Of a stretch of DNA of 64,000 nucleotides, positions 42,670 to 51,370 are shown one piece after another (position 1 is the stretch's first letter; the number at the start of each line of letters is the position of its first letter). A program made the translations under genes and the position numbers. This DNA is from Streptomyces polyasparticus. GTDB taxonomy: Bacteria; Actinomycetota; Actinomycetes; Streptomycetales; Streptomycetaceae. The notes below the pieces were generated by a model. It had not been told where the DNA came from, did no database searches, and was given only the letters and a program-made list of their open reading frames with translations. The stretch spans positions 248,001 through 312,000 of the forward strand of contig NZ_JACTVJ010000006.1 in NCBI RefSeq assembly GCF_014493765.1, in the 5' to 3' direction.

Positions 42670-42781
42670 GACCCCCACCTCTTCGTACGGAGGAACCTCG
42701 CGGACACAGCCCCGGAAGGCTGCCGTCTAGCGAGCGTGCGCGGCCCGTCGGCGCACGTCCAATACGCGCTGGTGAACACCC

Positions 42782-42798
42782 GATAGCGGGTGCTTATC
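42782..42798. promoter_or_regulatory. LysR T-N11-A box 1
   Basis: GATA-N9-TATC, the ATA-N9-TAT form of the LTTR binding motif, in the divergent region between the ligase and decarboxylase genes. It lies in a 24-bp direct repeat whose second copy starts exactly 60 bp downstream (17 of 24 positions equal). Confidence 0.7.
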
Positions 42799-42841
42799 AA
42801 CCGGGGCGAAACCCCAGGTGGCGAGGGTTGGTCGGACGCTC

Positions 42842-42858
42842 GATAGACGGCGTTTATC
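42842..42858. promoter_or_regulatory. LysR T-N11-A box 2
   Basis: The second GATA-N9-TATC site, 60 bp from the first, on the same face of the helix or nearly so. It is about 108 bases before the decarboxylase start. Confidence 0.7.
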
Positions 42859-42965
42859 GGCTGGTCGCCGATACGTCTTGGACGGCGGCGAGCGGGGTGC
42901 GCAAGGTGAGACCAGTAGCCGCATCAAGGACCGCACGTATGACCGCTCAAGGAGGAGCTCGGACC

Positions 42966-44711
42966 ATGACTGACACTGCTGCTGCCACCGACACCGCGGC
43001 GAGCGATGGAGACCGGGCCGAGCTCACCGACGGATACCACCTGGTCGTCGACGCGCTCAAGCTCAACGACGTCGAGACGATCTACGGCGTGGTCGGCATC
43101 CCGATCACCGACCTCGCACGCCTCGCCCAGGCCGAGGGCATCCGCTACGTGGGCTTCCGCCACGAGTCCAACGCCGGGCACGCCGCGGCCATCGCCGGAT
43201 ACCTCACGAAGAAGCCCGGTATCGCGCTCACCGTATCCGCGCCCGGCTTCCTCAACGGGCTCGTAGCGCTGGCGAACGCCACCACCAACTGCTTCCCGAT
43301 GGTGCAGATCTCGGGCTCCAGCGAGCGCCATCTCGTCGACCTCAAGCAGGGCGACTACGAGGAGATGGACCAGCTCGCCGCCGCGCAGCCCTTCGTGAAG
43401 GCCGCGTACCGGATCAGCCGGGTCGAGGACATCGGCCGCGGCATCGCCCGCGCGCTGCGCACCGCGATCTCCGGCCGGCCCGGCGGTGTCTATCTGGACA
43501 TCCCGGCCGCCGTACTCGGCTCGATCATGCCTGCCGACGAGGGCGCGAAGACGCTGAGCAGGCTGGTCGACCCGGCGCCCCGGCAACTGCCCGCGCCCGA
43601 GGCCGTGGACCGCGCGATCGAGCTGCTCGCCTCCGCCGAGCGCCCCCTCGTCGTGCTCGGCAAGGGCGCCGCCTATGCCCAGGCGGACGAGAAGATCAAG
43701 CAGTTCATCGAGTCCACAGGCATCCCGTACGCGCCGATGTCCATGGCCAAGGGCCTGCTGCCGGACGGCCACCCGCAGTCCGCGGCCGCCGCGCGCTCCC
43801 TCGCTCTCAAGCGGGCCGACGTGGTGGTCCTGATGGGCGCGCGCCTCAACTGGCTCCTGAACCACGGCGAGCGGGGCTGGAACCCGGACGCCCAGTTCAT
43901 CCAGATCGACATCGAGCCCAAGGAGATGGACTCCAACCAGCCCATCGCCGCGCCGCTCGTCGGCGACATCGAGTCGGTGCTCGACGCGCTCGCCGAGCGC
44001 ACCAAGCCCGGCCAGATCTCCGCGCCCCAGGCGTGGAAGGACGAACTGGCCACGAAGACCGCGGACAACGCGGCGAAGATGGCCAAGCGGCTCGAGGCCG
44101 ACCCGCACCCGATGCAGTTCATGGGAGCGCTCAAGGCCGTACGGGACGTGCTGCGCGAGCGTCCCGAGGTGTACCTCGTCAACGAGGGCGCCAACGCGCT
44201 CGACATCGCCCGCAACGTCATCGACATGCAGGTACCGCGGCACCGCCTCGACAGCGGTACGTGGGGCGTGATGGGCATCGGCATGGGATACGCGATCGCC
44301 GCGGCGGTGGAGTCGGGGCAGCCGGTCGTCGCGGTCGAGGGCGACAGCGCCTTCGGGTTCAGCGGCATGGACCTGGAGACCATCTGCCGCTACAACCTGC
44401 CCGTCGTCACCGTCATCATGAACAACGGCGGGGTGTACAAGGGCGACGAGGCCCCCGGCGGCGGCTCCAGCGACCCTGCGCCGACCGCGCTGATGAGCGC
44501 CGCACGGCACGATCAGATGATCGAGGCCTTCGGCGGCAAGGGCTACCGGGCCACCACGCCCGCCGAGGTCACGGCGGCGCTCACCGAAGCACTCGCCGCG
44601 GGCGTACCGGCCCTGATCGACTGTGTCATCGACCCCTCGGCCGGCACCGAGAGCGGCCATATCGCCCACCTCAACCCGAAGGGGCTCGGCAACTTCGGCG
44701 GCAAGAAGTAG
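42966..44711 (+). CDS. oxc: Oxalyl-CoA decarboxylase
   Basis: Thiamine-diphosphate enzyme of 581 residues that converts oxalyl-CoA to formyl-CoA and CO2. The ThDP-activating glutamate is in YVGFRHESNAGHAA, and the ThDP/Mg motif is VAVEGDSAFGFSGMDLET ending in MNNGGVYKG. The segment PGFLNGLVALANATTNCFPM and the ISGSSERH stretch are typical of oxalyl-CoA decarboxylase rather than acetolactate synthase. AAGGAGG precedes the ATG by 10 bases. No formyl-CoA transferase gene is nearby; a divergent acyl-CoA ligase takes its place. Regulation is likely by the LysR boxes upstream. Confidence 0.93.
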   Translation: MTDTAAATDTAASDGDRAELTDGYHLVVDALKLNDVETIYGVVGIPITDLARLAQAEGIRYVGFRHESNAGHAAAIAGYLTKKPGIALTVSAPGFLNGLVALANATTNCFPMVQISGSSERHLVDLKQGDYEEMDQLAAAQPFVKAAYRISRVEDIGRGIARALRTAISGRPGGVYLDIPAAVLGSIMPADEGAKTLSRLVDPAPRQLPAPEAVDRAIELLASAERPLVVLGKGAAYAQADEKIKQFIESTGIPYAPMSMAKGLLPDGHPQSAAAARSLALKRADVVVLMGARLNWLLNHGERGWNPDAQFIQIDIEPKEMDSNQPIAAPLVGDIESVLDALAERTKPGQISAPQAWKDELATKTADNAAKMAKRLEADPHPMQFMGALKAVRDVLRERPEVYLVNEGANALDIARNVIDMQVPRHRLDSGTWGVMGIGMGYAIAAAVESGQPVVAVEGDSAFGFSGMDLETICRYNLPVVTVIMNNGGVYKGDEAPGGGSSDPAPTALMSAARHDQMIEAFGGKGYRATTPAEVTAALTEALAAGVPALIDCVIDPSAGTESGHIAHLNPKGLGNFGGKK

Positions 44712-44743
44712 CGCCGCGAACAGCGGTCTCCCCGCGGCTGCCA

Positions 44744-44789
44744 CGATCGGGCCGGGCTCTCCTCGTACGAGGAGAGCCCGGCCCGATCG
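44744..44789. terminator. Perfect 46-base palindromic terminator
   Basis: A perfect inverted repeat with 23-base arms centred at 44766/44767 (left arm starting CGATCGGGCCGGGCTCTCC). It starts 33 bases after the oxc stop and is one of the strongest hairpins in the window. It isolates oxc from the ROK kinase operon. Confidence 0.92.
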
Positions 44790-44804
44790 GTGTGCGACGG
44801 GGTC

Positions 44805-44842
44805 TTACCGACTCCCGCTGCCGCTCGTATAGTTACGTAACT
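44805..44842 (+). promoter_or_regulatory. Promoter with palindromic operator for the ROK-importer operon
   Basis: TATAGT (44828-44833) is a near-consensus -10, with a weak -35 TTACCG at 44805-44810 (17-base spacer). AGTTACGTAACT (44831-44842), a perfect 12-bp palindrome, overlaps the -10 and the transcript start. The ROK regulator at 51367 is the natural candidate to bind it. Confidence 0.6.
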
Positions 44843-44899
44843 TTACCGACGCAGCTGTGCACTGACCGGCGCCTCCGATACGCACGCGAGGAGCTCGAA

Positions 44900-45787
44900 G
44901 TGAACGATCCTGCTCCGTTACCCAATCCCACCCCCACCCCCACCCCCACCCCCACCCCCACCCCCACTCCCTCGTCCGTCGTCCTCGCCCTCGACATCGG
45001 CGGGACGAAGACCGCCCTGACCGTCGCCGACCTCGACGGTCGGCGCCTCGCCGACCTCACCGTCGCGACGCCCGCGGACCAGGGCGCCCAGGCCGGCCTG
45101 AAGAGCGCGGTCGACGCCGCACGGGCCCTGCTGGACGGCCGCGAACCCGTCGCCGTGGGCGTGTCCACCATCGGGATCCCCGGCGAGGACGCGGTGGCGC
45201 TCGCTCCGAACATCCCCGGCTGGGAGGAGCTCGCGCTCGGCCGCGAACTCGCCCTGGCCTTCCCGGAGTCTGCGCTGCGCCTGGTCAACGACGTGAAGGC
45301 CGCGGCCCGCCACGAACACGACCACGGCGCCCTGGCCGGCGCCGACCCCGGCCTGTACCTCAACCTCGGCACCGGACTCGCCGTCGCACTCGTCGTCGGC
45401 GGCACGGTGCTCTCCGGGCGGCACGGCGCCGCGGGCGAGATCGGGTACAACCTGCTCTCGCCGGCCGACGTCGGCAAGGCGGCCCCCGTCCCGCTGGAGT
45501 CCGTGGTCAGCGGGAAGGCGCATGCCCAACGCCCGCTGGGAGAGGGCGAGTTCCTGAACCTGCTCGCCTTCCATCTCGTCAACCTCGCCATCGCCCTCGA
45601 TCCCGAACGGATCGCCGTCGGCGGCGGCATGGTCCGCTCCTGGGCGGCGCTGCACGGTCCGCTGCGCCGCGCCCTGGACGCCGCCGTGCCCTATCCGCCC
45701 CAGCTCGTCCGCGCCGCGCACCCCTACGAAGCGCCGCTCCTGGGCGCACTCGCGCTGGCCGTGGAGGCCGCGCACCACCCCGTATGA
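44900..45787 (+). CDS. ROK-family sugar kinase with proline-threonine N-terminus
   Basis: Predicted sugar kinase of 295 residues. After seven PT dipeptides (residues 10-23) comes the ATP phosphate motif VLALDIGGTKTALTVAD, then the catalytic-aspartate segment RLVNDVKAAARHEH and the ROK signature LSGRHGAAGEIGYN. The zinc cysteine motif of most ROK kinases is missing and the usual histidine after GEIG is tyrosine. GTG start with GAGGAG upstream. It leads an importer operon and probably phosphorylates the imported sugar in the cytoplasm; the sugar is not known. Confidence 0.85.
   Translation: MNDPAPLPNPTPTPTPTPTPTPTPSSVVLALDIGGTKTALTVADLDGRRLADLTVATPADQGAQAGLKSAVDAARALLDGREPVAVGVSTIGIPGEDAVALAPNIPGWEELALGRELALAFPESALRLVNDVKAAARHEHDHGALAGADPGLYLNLGTGLAVALVVGGTVLSGRHGAAGEIGYNLLSPADVGKAAPVPLESVVSGKAHAQRPLGEGEFLNLLAFHLVNLAIALDPERIAVGGGMVRSWAALHGPLRRALDAAVPYPPQLVRAAHPYEAPLLGALALAVEAAHHPV
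44927..44968 (+). repeat. Hexanucleotide repeat, seven CCCACC units
   Basis: Seven uninterrupted CCCACC units inside the ROK kinase gene encode seven Pro-Thr dipeptides. Copy number is likely to vary among strains because such arrays slip. Confidence 0.9.
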
Positions 45788-45817
45788 CCGTGTGAACTCC
45801 CGAAGGGACTGGCAGCC

Positions 45818-47506
45818 ATGAGGCCCACGCGCACCCTCGCCGCCGCTGTCGTCGTCGCACTCGCATGGACGGCAACGGCCTGTTCGGAGACCAAGCGGAA
45901 AGACGACGACAACAACCCCACGCAGAGTGCGGGGCCGCGCAAGAAGGGCGGCGAGGTCACCATCGCCAACACGGCGGGCCAGACCTGGACCTGCAACTTC
46001 AACCCGTTCAACCCGGCCGTCTACAACACCTCGATCGGCTTCGTGTACGAGCCTCTCGTCTTCGTCAACGCCCTGAAGGACGCGGCCGAGACACCGATGC
46101 TCGCCAAGAGCTACCAGTGGAACGCCGACAAGACGCAGATCGACTTCACCATCCGCGAGGGCGTGAAGTGGAACGACGGGAAGCCGTTCACGGCGAAGGA
46201 CGTGGCCTTCACCTTCAACCTGATGAAGGAGCATCCGCCCATCGACCTGTACGCGCTGTGGACCACCGCGGGGCTGCAGTCCGTGACCGCCTCCGGCGAC
46301 AAGGTCACGCTGAAGTTCAAGGAGGCCGCACAGCCGTACTTCTACGCCTTCGCCAACCAGCAGCCGATCGTCCCCGAGCATGTCTTCGGCGCGGGTGAAG
46401 CACAGAGCAAGCCCGAGACCTGGGTGGACAAGAAGCCCGTCGGCACCGGCCCGTTCGAGGTCGACCCGTGCTCGCCCAACAACATCCAGTACACGGCCAA
46501 TGCCGAGTACTGGCAGCAGGGCAAGCCGTACATCCAGAAGGTCCAGTACCCGGCGTACCTCGACAACGCGCCGGCGAACCTCGACCTCGCGAGCGGCAAG
46601 GCGCAGTGGGGCAGCCAGTTCATCCCGGGGATCGAGCAGTTCTATCTCGGCAAGTCGAAGGACAACCACACCTGGTCCCCGCCGGTGCTCAACGTCGGCA
46701 TCTACCCGAACCTCGACCCGTCCAAGAAGACCAGCAGCAACAAGAAGGTCCGGCAGGCCATCTCGTACGCCATCGACCGCGAGCAGGTCGCGAAGATCGG
46801 CGTCGGCGGTCAGGTGCCCGTGGCCAACCAGTCCGGCGTCGTGATCCCGACCTTCGACAAGTACTACGACGCGGCCGCCGTACAGAAGGCGGGCTTCGAC
46901 AAACCCGACCCGGACCGGGCCAAGGAGCTCCTGTCCGAGCTCGGCTATTCGCCGTCCAAGCCCCTGAAGCTCACCATCCTGTCCATCACCGGCTACACGG
47001 ACTGGGACGCCTCGCTCAAGGTCATCAAGCAGAATCTGAAGGCCGTCGGCATCGACCTCACCGTGCAGACCCTCGCCCAGCAGACCTTCGTCGGGCGCCT
47101 GTACACCGGCGACTACGACTTCGCGTACTACAACCAGCAGACCAGCGGCCCGTCCCCGTACTACGAGCTCCGGCAGATGCTGCACTCCGCGAACACCGCA
47201 CCGCTCGGCGAGAACGCGCCCAGCAACTTCGAGCGCTACAAGAACCCGCAGGTCGACGCGCTGCTCAACGAGTACGCGGCGGCCGACGAGGGACGCCAGG
47301 CGGAGATCGTCAAGGAGGTCTCCCAGTTCATGCTGGACGACGTCCCGGTGATTCCGGTGGTTTGCGCGGTGGACTGGTACCAGTACAACACTGAGGACAT
47401 CGCGGGCTGGCCCACCGAGGAGAACCCGTACGCCCAGCCCGCCGCGTACAACTTCCCGGACAACGGGCAGGTTCTGGCCAACATCTACTCCAAGTCCGCT
47501 CAGTAG
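45818..47506 (+). CDS. Family-5 ABC solute-binding lipoprotein
   Basis: Binding protein of 562 residues in the oligopeptide/nickel/oligosaccharide family 5. The signal ends in a lipobox (LAWTATACSE, lipid on about Cys22). Family motifs are YEPLVF, REGVKWNDGKPFTAKDVAFTF, VGTGPF and RQAISYAIDRE. Because it is flanked by a ROK kinase and a ROK regulator, an oligosaccharide is a more likely ligand than a peptide. It is followed by two permeases and two ATPases, a complete importer. Confidence 0.9.
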   Translation: MRPTRTLAAAVVVALAWTATACSETKRKDDDNNPTQSAGPRKKGGEVTIANTAGQTWTCNFNPFNPAVYNTSIGFVYEPLVFVNALKDAAETPMLAKSYQWNADKTQIDFTIREGVKWNDGKPFTAKDVAFTFNLMKEHPPIDLYALWTTAGLQSVTASGDKVTLKFKEAAQPYFYAFANQQPIVPEHVFGAGEAQSKPETWVDKKPVGTGPFEVDPCSPNNIQYTANAEYWQQGKPYIQKVQYPAYLDNAPANLDLASGKAQWGSQFIPGIEQFYLGKSKDNHTWSPPVLNVGIYPNLDPSKKTSSNKKVRQAISYAIDREQVAKIGVGGQVPVANQSGVVIPTFDKYYDAAAVQKAGFDKPDPDRAKELLSELGYSPSKPLKLTILSITGYTDWDASLKVIKQNLKAVGIDLTVQTLAQQTFVGRLYTGDYDFAYYNQQTSGPSPYYELRQMLHSANTAPLGENAPSNFERYKNPQVDALLNEYAAADEGRQAEIVKEVSQFMLDDVPVIPVVCAVDWYQYNTEDIAGWPTEENPYAQPAAYNFPDNGQVLANIYSKSAQ

Positions 47507-47516
47507 GCGGTGACTT

Positions 47517-48506
47517 GTGCGCTTCATCCTGCGCCGCCTGGGGTTCTTCGTGCTCACGCTCTGGGCGGCGCTCACCCTGAACTTCTTCATCCCGCGCTTC
47601 ATGCCGGGCGACCCGGTCGACGCGCTGATCGTGCGCACCCGCGGCCGGGTCACCCGGGAGTCCCTGGAGGGGATGCTGACCTCGTTCGGCTTCAAGCCGG
47701 ACACGAACCTCCTGGTCCAGTACCTCGACTACCTGGGCCATATGTTCACCGGCGACTGGGGCCGCTCCATCGGCCAGACCCTGGGCGAGCCGGTCACCTC
47801 GCTGATCGGCGGGGCGCTGCCCTGGACGCTCGGCCTGGTCGGCATCACCACGGTCCTGGCGTTCCTGCTCGGCGCCTTCATCGGTACGGTCGCGGGCTGG
47901 CGCCGCGGCGGCACGCTCGACGCGATCCTGCCGCCGATCTTCGTGGTGACCTCCGCGCTGCCGTACTTCTGGGTGGGGCTGCTCCTGATCCTGGTGTTCT
48001 CGGAGTGGACCGGCGGGCTGCTGCCGTCCAACTTCAACTACGACACCTCGATCGTCCCCGGCTTCTCACCCGGGTTCGTCGGCAGTGTGCTCACGCACGC
48101 GATCCTGCCGGCGGCGACGCTGCTCATCACCACGATCGGCGGCTGGATCCTGACCATGCGCAACAACATGATCACCACGCTCGCCGAGGACTACGTACGG
48201 ATGGCGCGCGCCAAGGGCCTCAACCCCCGCCGCATCATGTACGCCTACGCGGCCCGCAACGCCGTCCTGCCGAACCTGGCCGGCTTCGCCATGTCGCTCG
48301 GGTTCGTGATCTCCGGCGCGATCCTCATCGAGTACGTCTTCAACTATCCGGGCGTCGGCTATCTGCTCTACAACTCCGTGCAGAACGTCGACTACCCGCT
48401 GATGCAGGCCCTGTTCATGCTCTTCACGGTCGCCGTCCTGGTGGCCCTGCTGATCGTGGACATCGCCACCGTATGGCTCGATCCGCGCGCCCGGGCGAAG
48501 GGATGA
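47517..48506 (+). CDS. ABC permease, DppB/OppB type
   Basis: Membrane subunit of 329 residues, GTG start ten bases after the binding-protein stop. The N-terminal MRFILRRLGFFVLTLWAALT segment and PGDPVDAL are diagnostic of the B subunit; six membrane segments; the EAA-like loop YVRMARAKGLNPRRIMYAYA lies near residue 225, and the VFNYPGVGYLLYNSV segment closes it. It overlaps the next gene by four bases. Confidence 0.93.
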   Translation: MRFILRRLGFFVLTLWAALTLNFFIPRFMPGDPVDALIVRTRGRVTRESLEGMLTSFGFKPDTNLLVQYLDYLGHMFTGDWGRSIGQTLGEPVTSLIGGALPWTLGLVGITTVLAFLLGAFIGTVAGWRRGGTLDAILPPIFVVTSALPYFWVGLLLILVFSEWTGGLLPSNFNYDTSIVPGFSPGFVGSVLTHAILPAATLLITTIGGWILTMRNNMITTLAEDYVRMARAKGLNPRRIMYAYAARNAVLPNLAGFAMSLGFVISGAILIEYVFNYPGVGYLLYNSVQNVDYPLMQALFMLFTVAVLVALLIVDIATVWLDPRARAKG

Positions 48507-49420
48507 CGATGGCCACCACGACCGCCCTCACCACCGCGCCCGCCCGCACCCGCGCCGGATCCGGCCTGTGGCGGGCGATCCGCGGCAACCGCAAGGCGCT
48601 CGCCGGTACGGTGATTCTCTTCGTGTTCACGCTGATCGCGTTGTTCCCCGGCCTGTTCACCTCCGTGGATGATCCGAGCGAGCTGGCCTTCGAGCCCCGC
48701 CTGGAGCCGTCCACGGCGCATCTGCTCGGCACCACCGGACTCGGCCAGGACATCTACTCCCAACTCATCCACGGGACAAGGGAGTCGCTCGTCATCGCGG
48801 TGGTCGCCGGAGCGCTCGCCACCGTCCTCTCCGTGCTCGTCGGCGTCTCCGCGGCCTACCTCGGCGGCATCGCGGACGATCTGCTCTCGCTGCTCACCAA
48901 TGTCGTCCTCGTCATCCCCGCGTTCCCGCTCGTGATCATCCTCGCCAAGTACGCGGGCACCGGCTCCCTCGCCGTGATCCTCGCCGTCCTGGTCTTCACC
49001 GGCTGGTCCTACGGCGCCAACCAGCTGCGCGCGCAGGCGCTGTCGCTGCGCAACCGGGAGTTCCTGGAGTCGGCGCGGGCACGTGGTGAACGCCGCTCGT
49101 ACATCATCGTGCGTGAAGTCCTGCCGACGATGACCTCCCTGATCGTCGCCAACTTCCTTGGTGCGGCGCTGTATTCACTGCTCACGGCCGCCGGACTGCA
49201 GTTCCTCGGCCTCGGCGACCCGAACTCCGAGAGCTGGGGCACGATGCTCTACTGGGCCCAGAACCAGCAGGCCCTGCAGACCGGCCTCCCGCTGTGGTCG
49301 CTCGCCCCCGGCCTCTGCGTCGCGCTGCTCGGCGTCGCGTTCGCCCTGGTCAACTATGCGTTCGACGAGATCGGCAACCCCGCGCTGCGTCCGGTGCGAA
49401 GGAGGCGGAAGCGTGCCTGA
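48503..49420 (+). CDS. ABC permease, DppC/OppC type
   Basis: Membrane subunit of 305 residues starting at ATG in the ATGA overlap. Features of the C subunit are NRKALAGTVILFVFTLIALF, the LLGTTGLGQDIYSQLIHGTR segment and the EAA-like loop ESARARGERRSYIIVREVLP near residue 195. The following ATPase gene starts eight bases inside its 3' end. Confidence 0.93.
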   Translation: MTMATTTALTTAPARTRAGSGLWRAIRGNRKALAGTVILFVFTLIALFPGLFTSVDDPSELAFEPRLEPSTAHLLGTTGLGQDIYSQLIHGTRESLVIAVVAGALATVLSVLVGVSAAYLGGIADDLLSLLTNVVLVIPAFPLVIILAKYAGTGSLAVILAVLVFTGWSYGANQLRAQALSLRNREFLESARARGERRSYIIVREVLPTMTSLIVANFLGAALYSLLTAAGLQFLGLGDPNSESWGTMLYWAQNQQALQTGLPLWSLAPGLCVALLGVAFALVNYAFDEIGNPALRPVRRRRKRA

Positions 49421-50393
49421 ACCTCTGCTGTCCGTACGGGATCTCAGCGTGGTGTACGAGACCGTGCGCGGACCGGTCACCGCGGTCGACAACCTCCAAC
49501 TGGAAGTGGGCGAGGGCGAGTTCGCCGCCGTCGTCGGCGAGTCCGGCTGTGGGAAGTCCACCCTGCTCTTCGCCATCGCGGGTCTGCTCAACCCACCGGC
49601 CCGTATCGCGTCCGGCTCCGTTCTCTTCCGCGGCGCGGACCTGGTGACGATGACCGAACGCGAGCTCAACGAGCTGCGCTGGCGCGACTACTCCGTGGTC
49701 CTGCAGTCGGCCATGAACGCACTCAATCCGGTGGCCACCCTCGCCGCCCAGTACAAGGACGCGATGGTCGCGCACGGGACGCACACGAAGGAGGAGATCC
49801 ACGCCCGCAGCATGGAAGTGCTCCGGCTCGTCGGTATCGACCCCGTCCATCTGCGCAGCTATCCGCACCAGCTCTCCGGCGGCATGCGGCAGCGCGCGAT
49901 GATCGCGATGGCGCTGCTGCTCGCCCCCGACCTGGTCATCATGGACGAGCCGACCTCCGCGCTCGACGTGGTGGCCCAGCGCTCCCTCATGGTGCAGATC
50001 AAGGAACTGCAGCAACTCCTCGGCTTCGCCGTCGTGTTCGTCACCCACGACATGTCCCTGGTCAGCCACTTCTCCGACCAGCTCCTGGTGATGTACGCGG
50101 GGCAGGTGGTCGAGCAGGGACCGACCCGCACCGTCTTCGACTCGCCCTCTCACCCGTACAGCCGGGGCCTGTTGGAGGCGTTCCCGTCGATCCGCGGCCC
50201 GCGCGTGCCGCTGCGCGGCATCCCCGGCAGCCCGCCGGATCTCGCGGCACCGCCGCCCGGCTGCCGCTTCCACCCGCGCTGCCCGCTCGTCTTCGACCGG
50301 TGCGACACGGTGCCGCCGGCGCTGTACGAGGTCGGCGCGGCGTACTCGCGATGTCTGCTCCATGCCCCGGCGGCGCGGGAGGTCACCTCATGA
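49413..50393 (+). CDS. ABC importer ATPase, DppD/OppD type
   Basis: Cytoplasmic ATPase of 326 residues, GTG start. Walker A is GESGCGKST, the Q-loop VVLQSAMNALNPV, the signature LSGGMRQRAM, Walker B LVIMDEPTSALD and the switch histidine FVTHDMS. The C-terminal OppD extension holds a cysteine set (PGCRFHPRCPLVFDRC) that binds an iron-sulphur cluster in relatives. It pairs with the next ATPase, which overlaps by four bases. Confidence 0.94.
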   Translation: MPEPLLSVRDLSVVYETVRGPVTAVDNLQLEVGEGEFAAVVGESGCGKSTLLFAIAGLLNPPARIASGSVLFRGADLVTMTERELNELRWRDYSVVLQSAMNALNPVATLAAQYKDAMVAHGTHTKEEIHARSMEVLRLVGIDPVHLRSYPHQLSGGMRQRAMIAMALLLAPDLVIMDEPTSALDVVAQRSLMVQIKELQQLLGFAVVFVTHDMSLVSHFSDQLLVMYAGQVVEQGPTRTVFDSPSHPYSRGLLEAFPSIRGPRVPLRGIPGSPPDLAAPPPGCRFHPRCPLVFDRCDTVPPALYEVGAAYSRCLLHAPAAREVTS

Positions 50394-51370
50394 CGCTCCT
50401 GGAAACCTCCGGCCTCACCCGGCACTTCAAAGTCGGTACGGGGCTGTCGCGGCGCCTCCTGCACGCGGTCGACGAGGTGGATCTGACGATCGGGGAACGC
50501 GAGATCGTGGCCCTGGTGGGGGAGAGCGGCAGTGGGAAGTCCACACTCGCGCGCCTGATCGCGCAGGTGTACAAGCCGTCGGCCGGTGAAATCCGTTACC
50601 AGGGACGTCCGTTGAGCGCGTTGCGCGGCCGCCGCGACCGGCTCGCGTACCGCGGCGATGTCCCCATGGTCTTCCAGGACCCCTTCTCCTCGCTCAACCC
50701 CGCGTATCGCGTCTCGCACGGCATCCTGCGCTCCCTCACACTCCACCGGCCCGAACTCTCCCGCGCGCAAAGGGATACGGAGGCCGAGCGGGTGGTCGAG
50801 GCCGTCGGTCTGACGCCCGCCGCCGACGTGCTCGACCGCTACCCGTACGAACTCTCCGGCGGCCAGCGCCAGCGCATCGGCTTCGCCCAGGCACTCGCCC
50901 ACCGGCCGAAACTGATCCTCGCCGACGAGCCGGTGTCGATGCTCGACGTCTCCATCCGCATCGGCCTGCTCAACGTGATGGCCGAGCTGCGCGAGAACGA
51001 GGGTGTCTCGTTCCTCTACATCACGCACGACATCGCGAGCGCGCGCTATCTCTCCGACCGGATCGTCGTCATGTACGGCGGCCATGTCGTCGAGACCGGA
51101 CCCACCGAGGAGCTCCTGGCCCGGCCGCGGCACCCCTACACCGAGCTGCTCCTGTCCGCCGTCCCCGATCCGCGCGCCCCGCTCGACGTGGACGCCGCCA
51201 CCGCGAAAGCGGACCCGCCCGTGGTCATCGACCCCGTCCCCAGCTGCCGCTTCCGCGCCCGCTGCCCGCTCGCCGAGGACATCTGCCACCGCGTCACCCC
51301 CCGGCTGCAACCGGTCGGCCCCGAGCACACGGCCGCCTGCCATGTCACCGCGCCGGGGACCGCCACGTGA
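50390..51370 (+). CDS. ABC importer ATPase, DppF/OppF type
   Basis: Second ATPase of the importer, 326 residues. Walker A GESGSGKST, Q-loop MVFQDPFSSLNP, signature LSGGQRQRIG, Walker B LILADEPVSMLD and switch YITHDI. The C-terminal extension again carries cysteines (PSCRFRARCPLAEDIC). It starts in an ATGA overlap and itself overlaps the ROK regulator start by four bases, so the operon from 44900 to 52545 is likely one transcript. Confidence 0.94.
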   Translation: MTLLETSGLTRHFKVGTGLSRRLLHAVDEVDLTIGEREIVALVGESGSGKSTLARLIAQVYKPSAGEIRYQGRPLSALRGRRDRLAYRGDVPMVFQDPFSSLNPAYRVSHGILRSLTLHRPELSRAQRDTEAERVVEAVGLTPAADVLDRYPYELSGGQRQRIGFAQALAHRPKLILADEPVSMLDVSIRIGLLNVMAELRENEGVSFLYITHDIASARYLSDRIVVMYGGHVVETGPTEELLARPRHPYTELLLSAVPDPRAPLDVDAATAKADPPVVIDPVPSCRFRARCPLAEDICHRVTPRLQPVGPEHTAACHVTAPGTAT

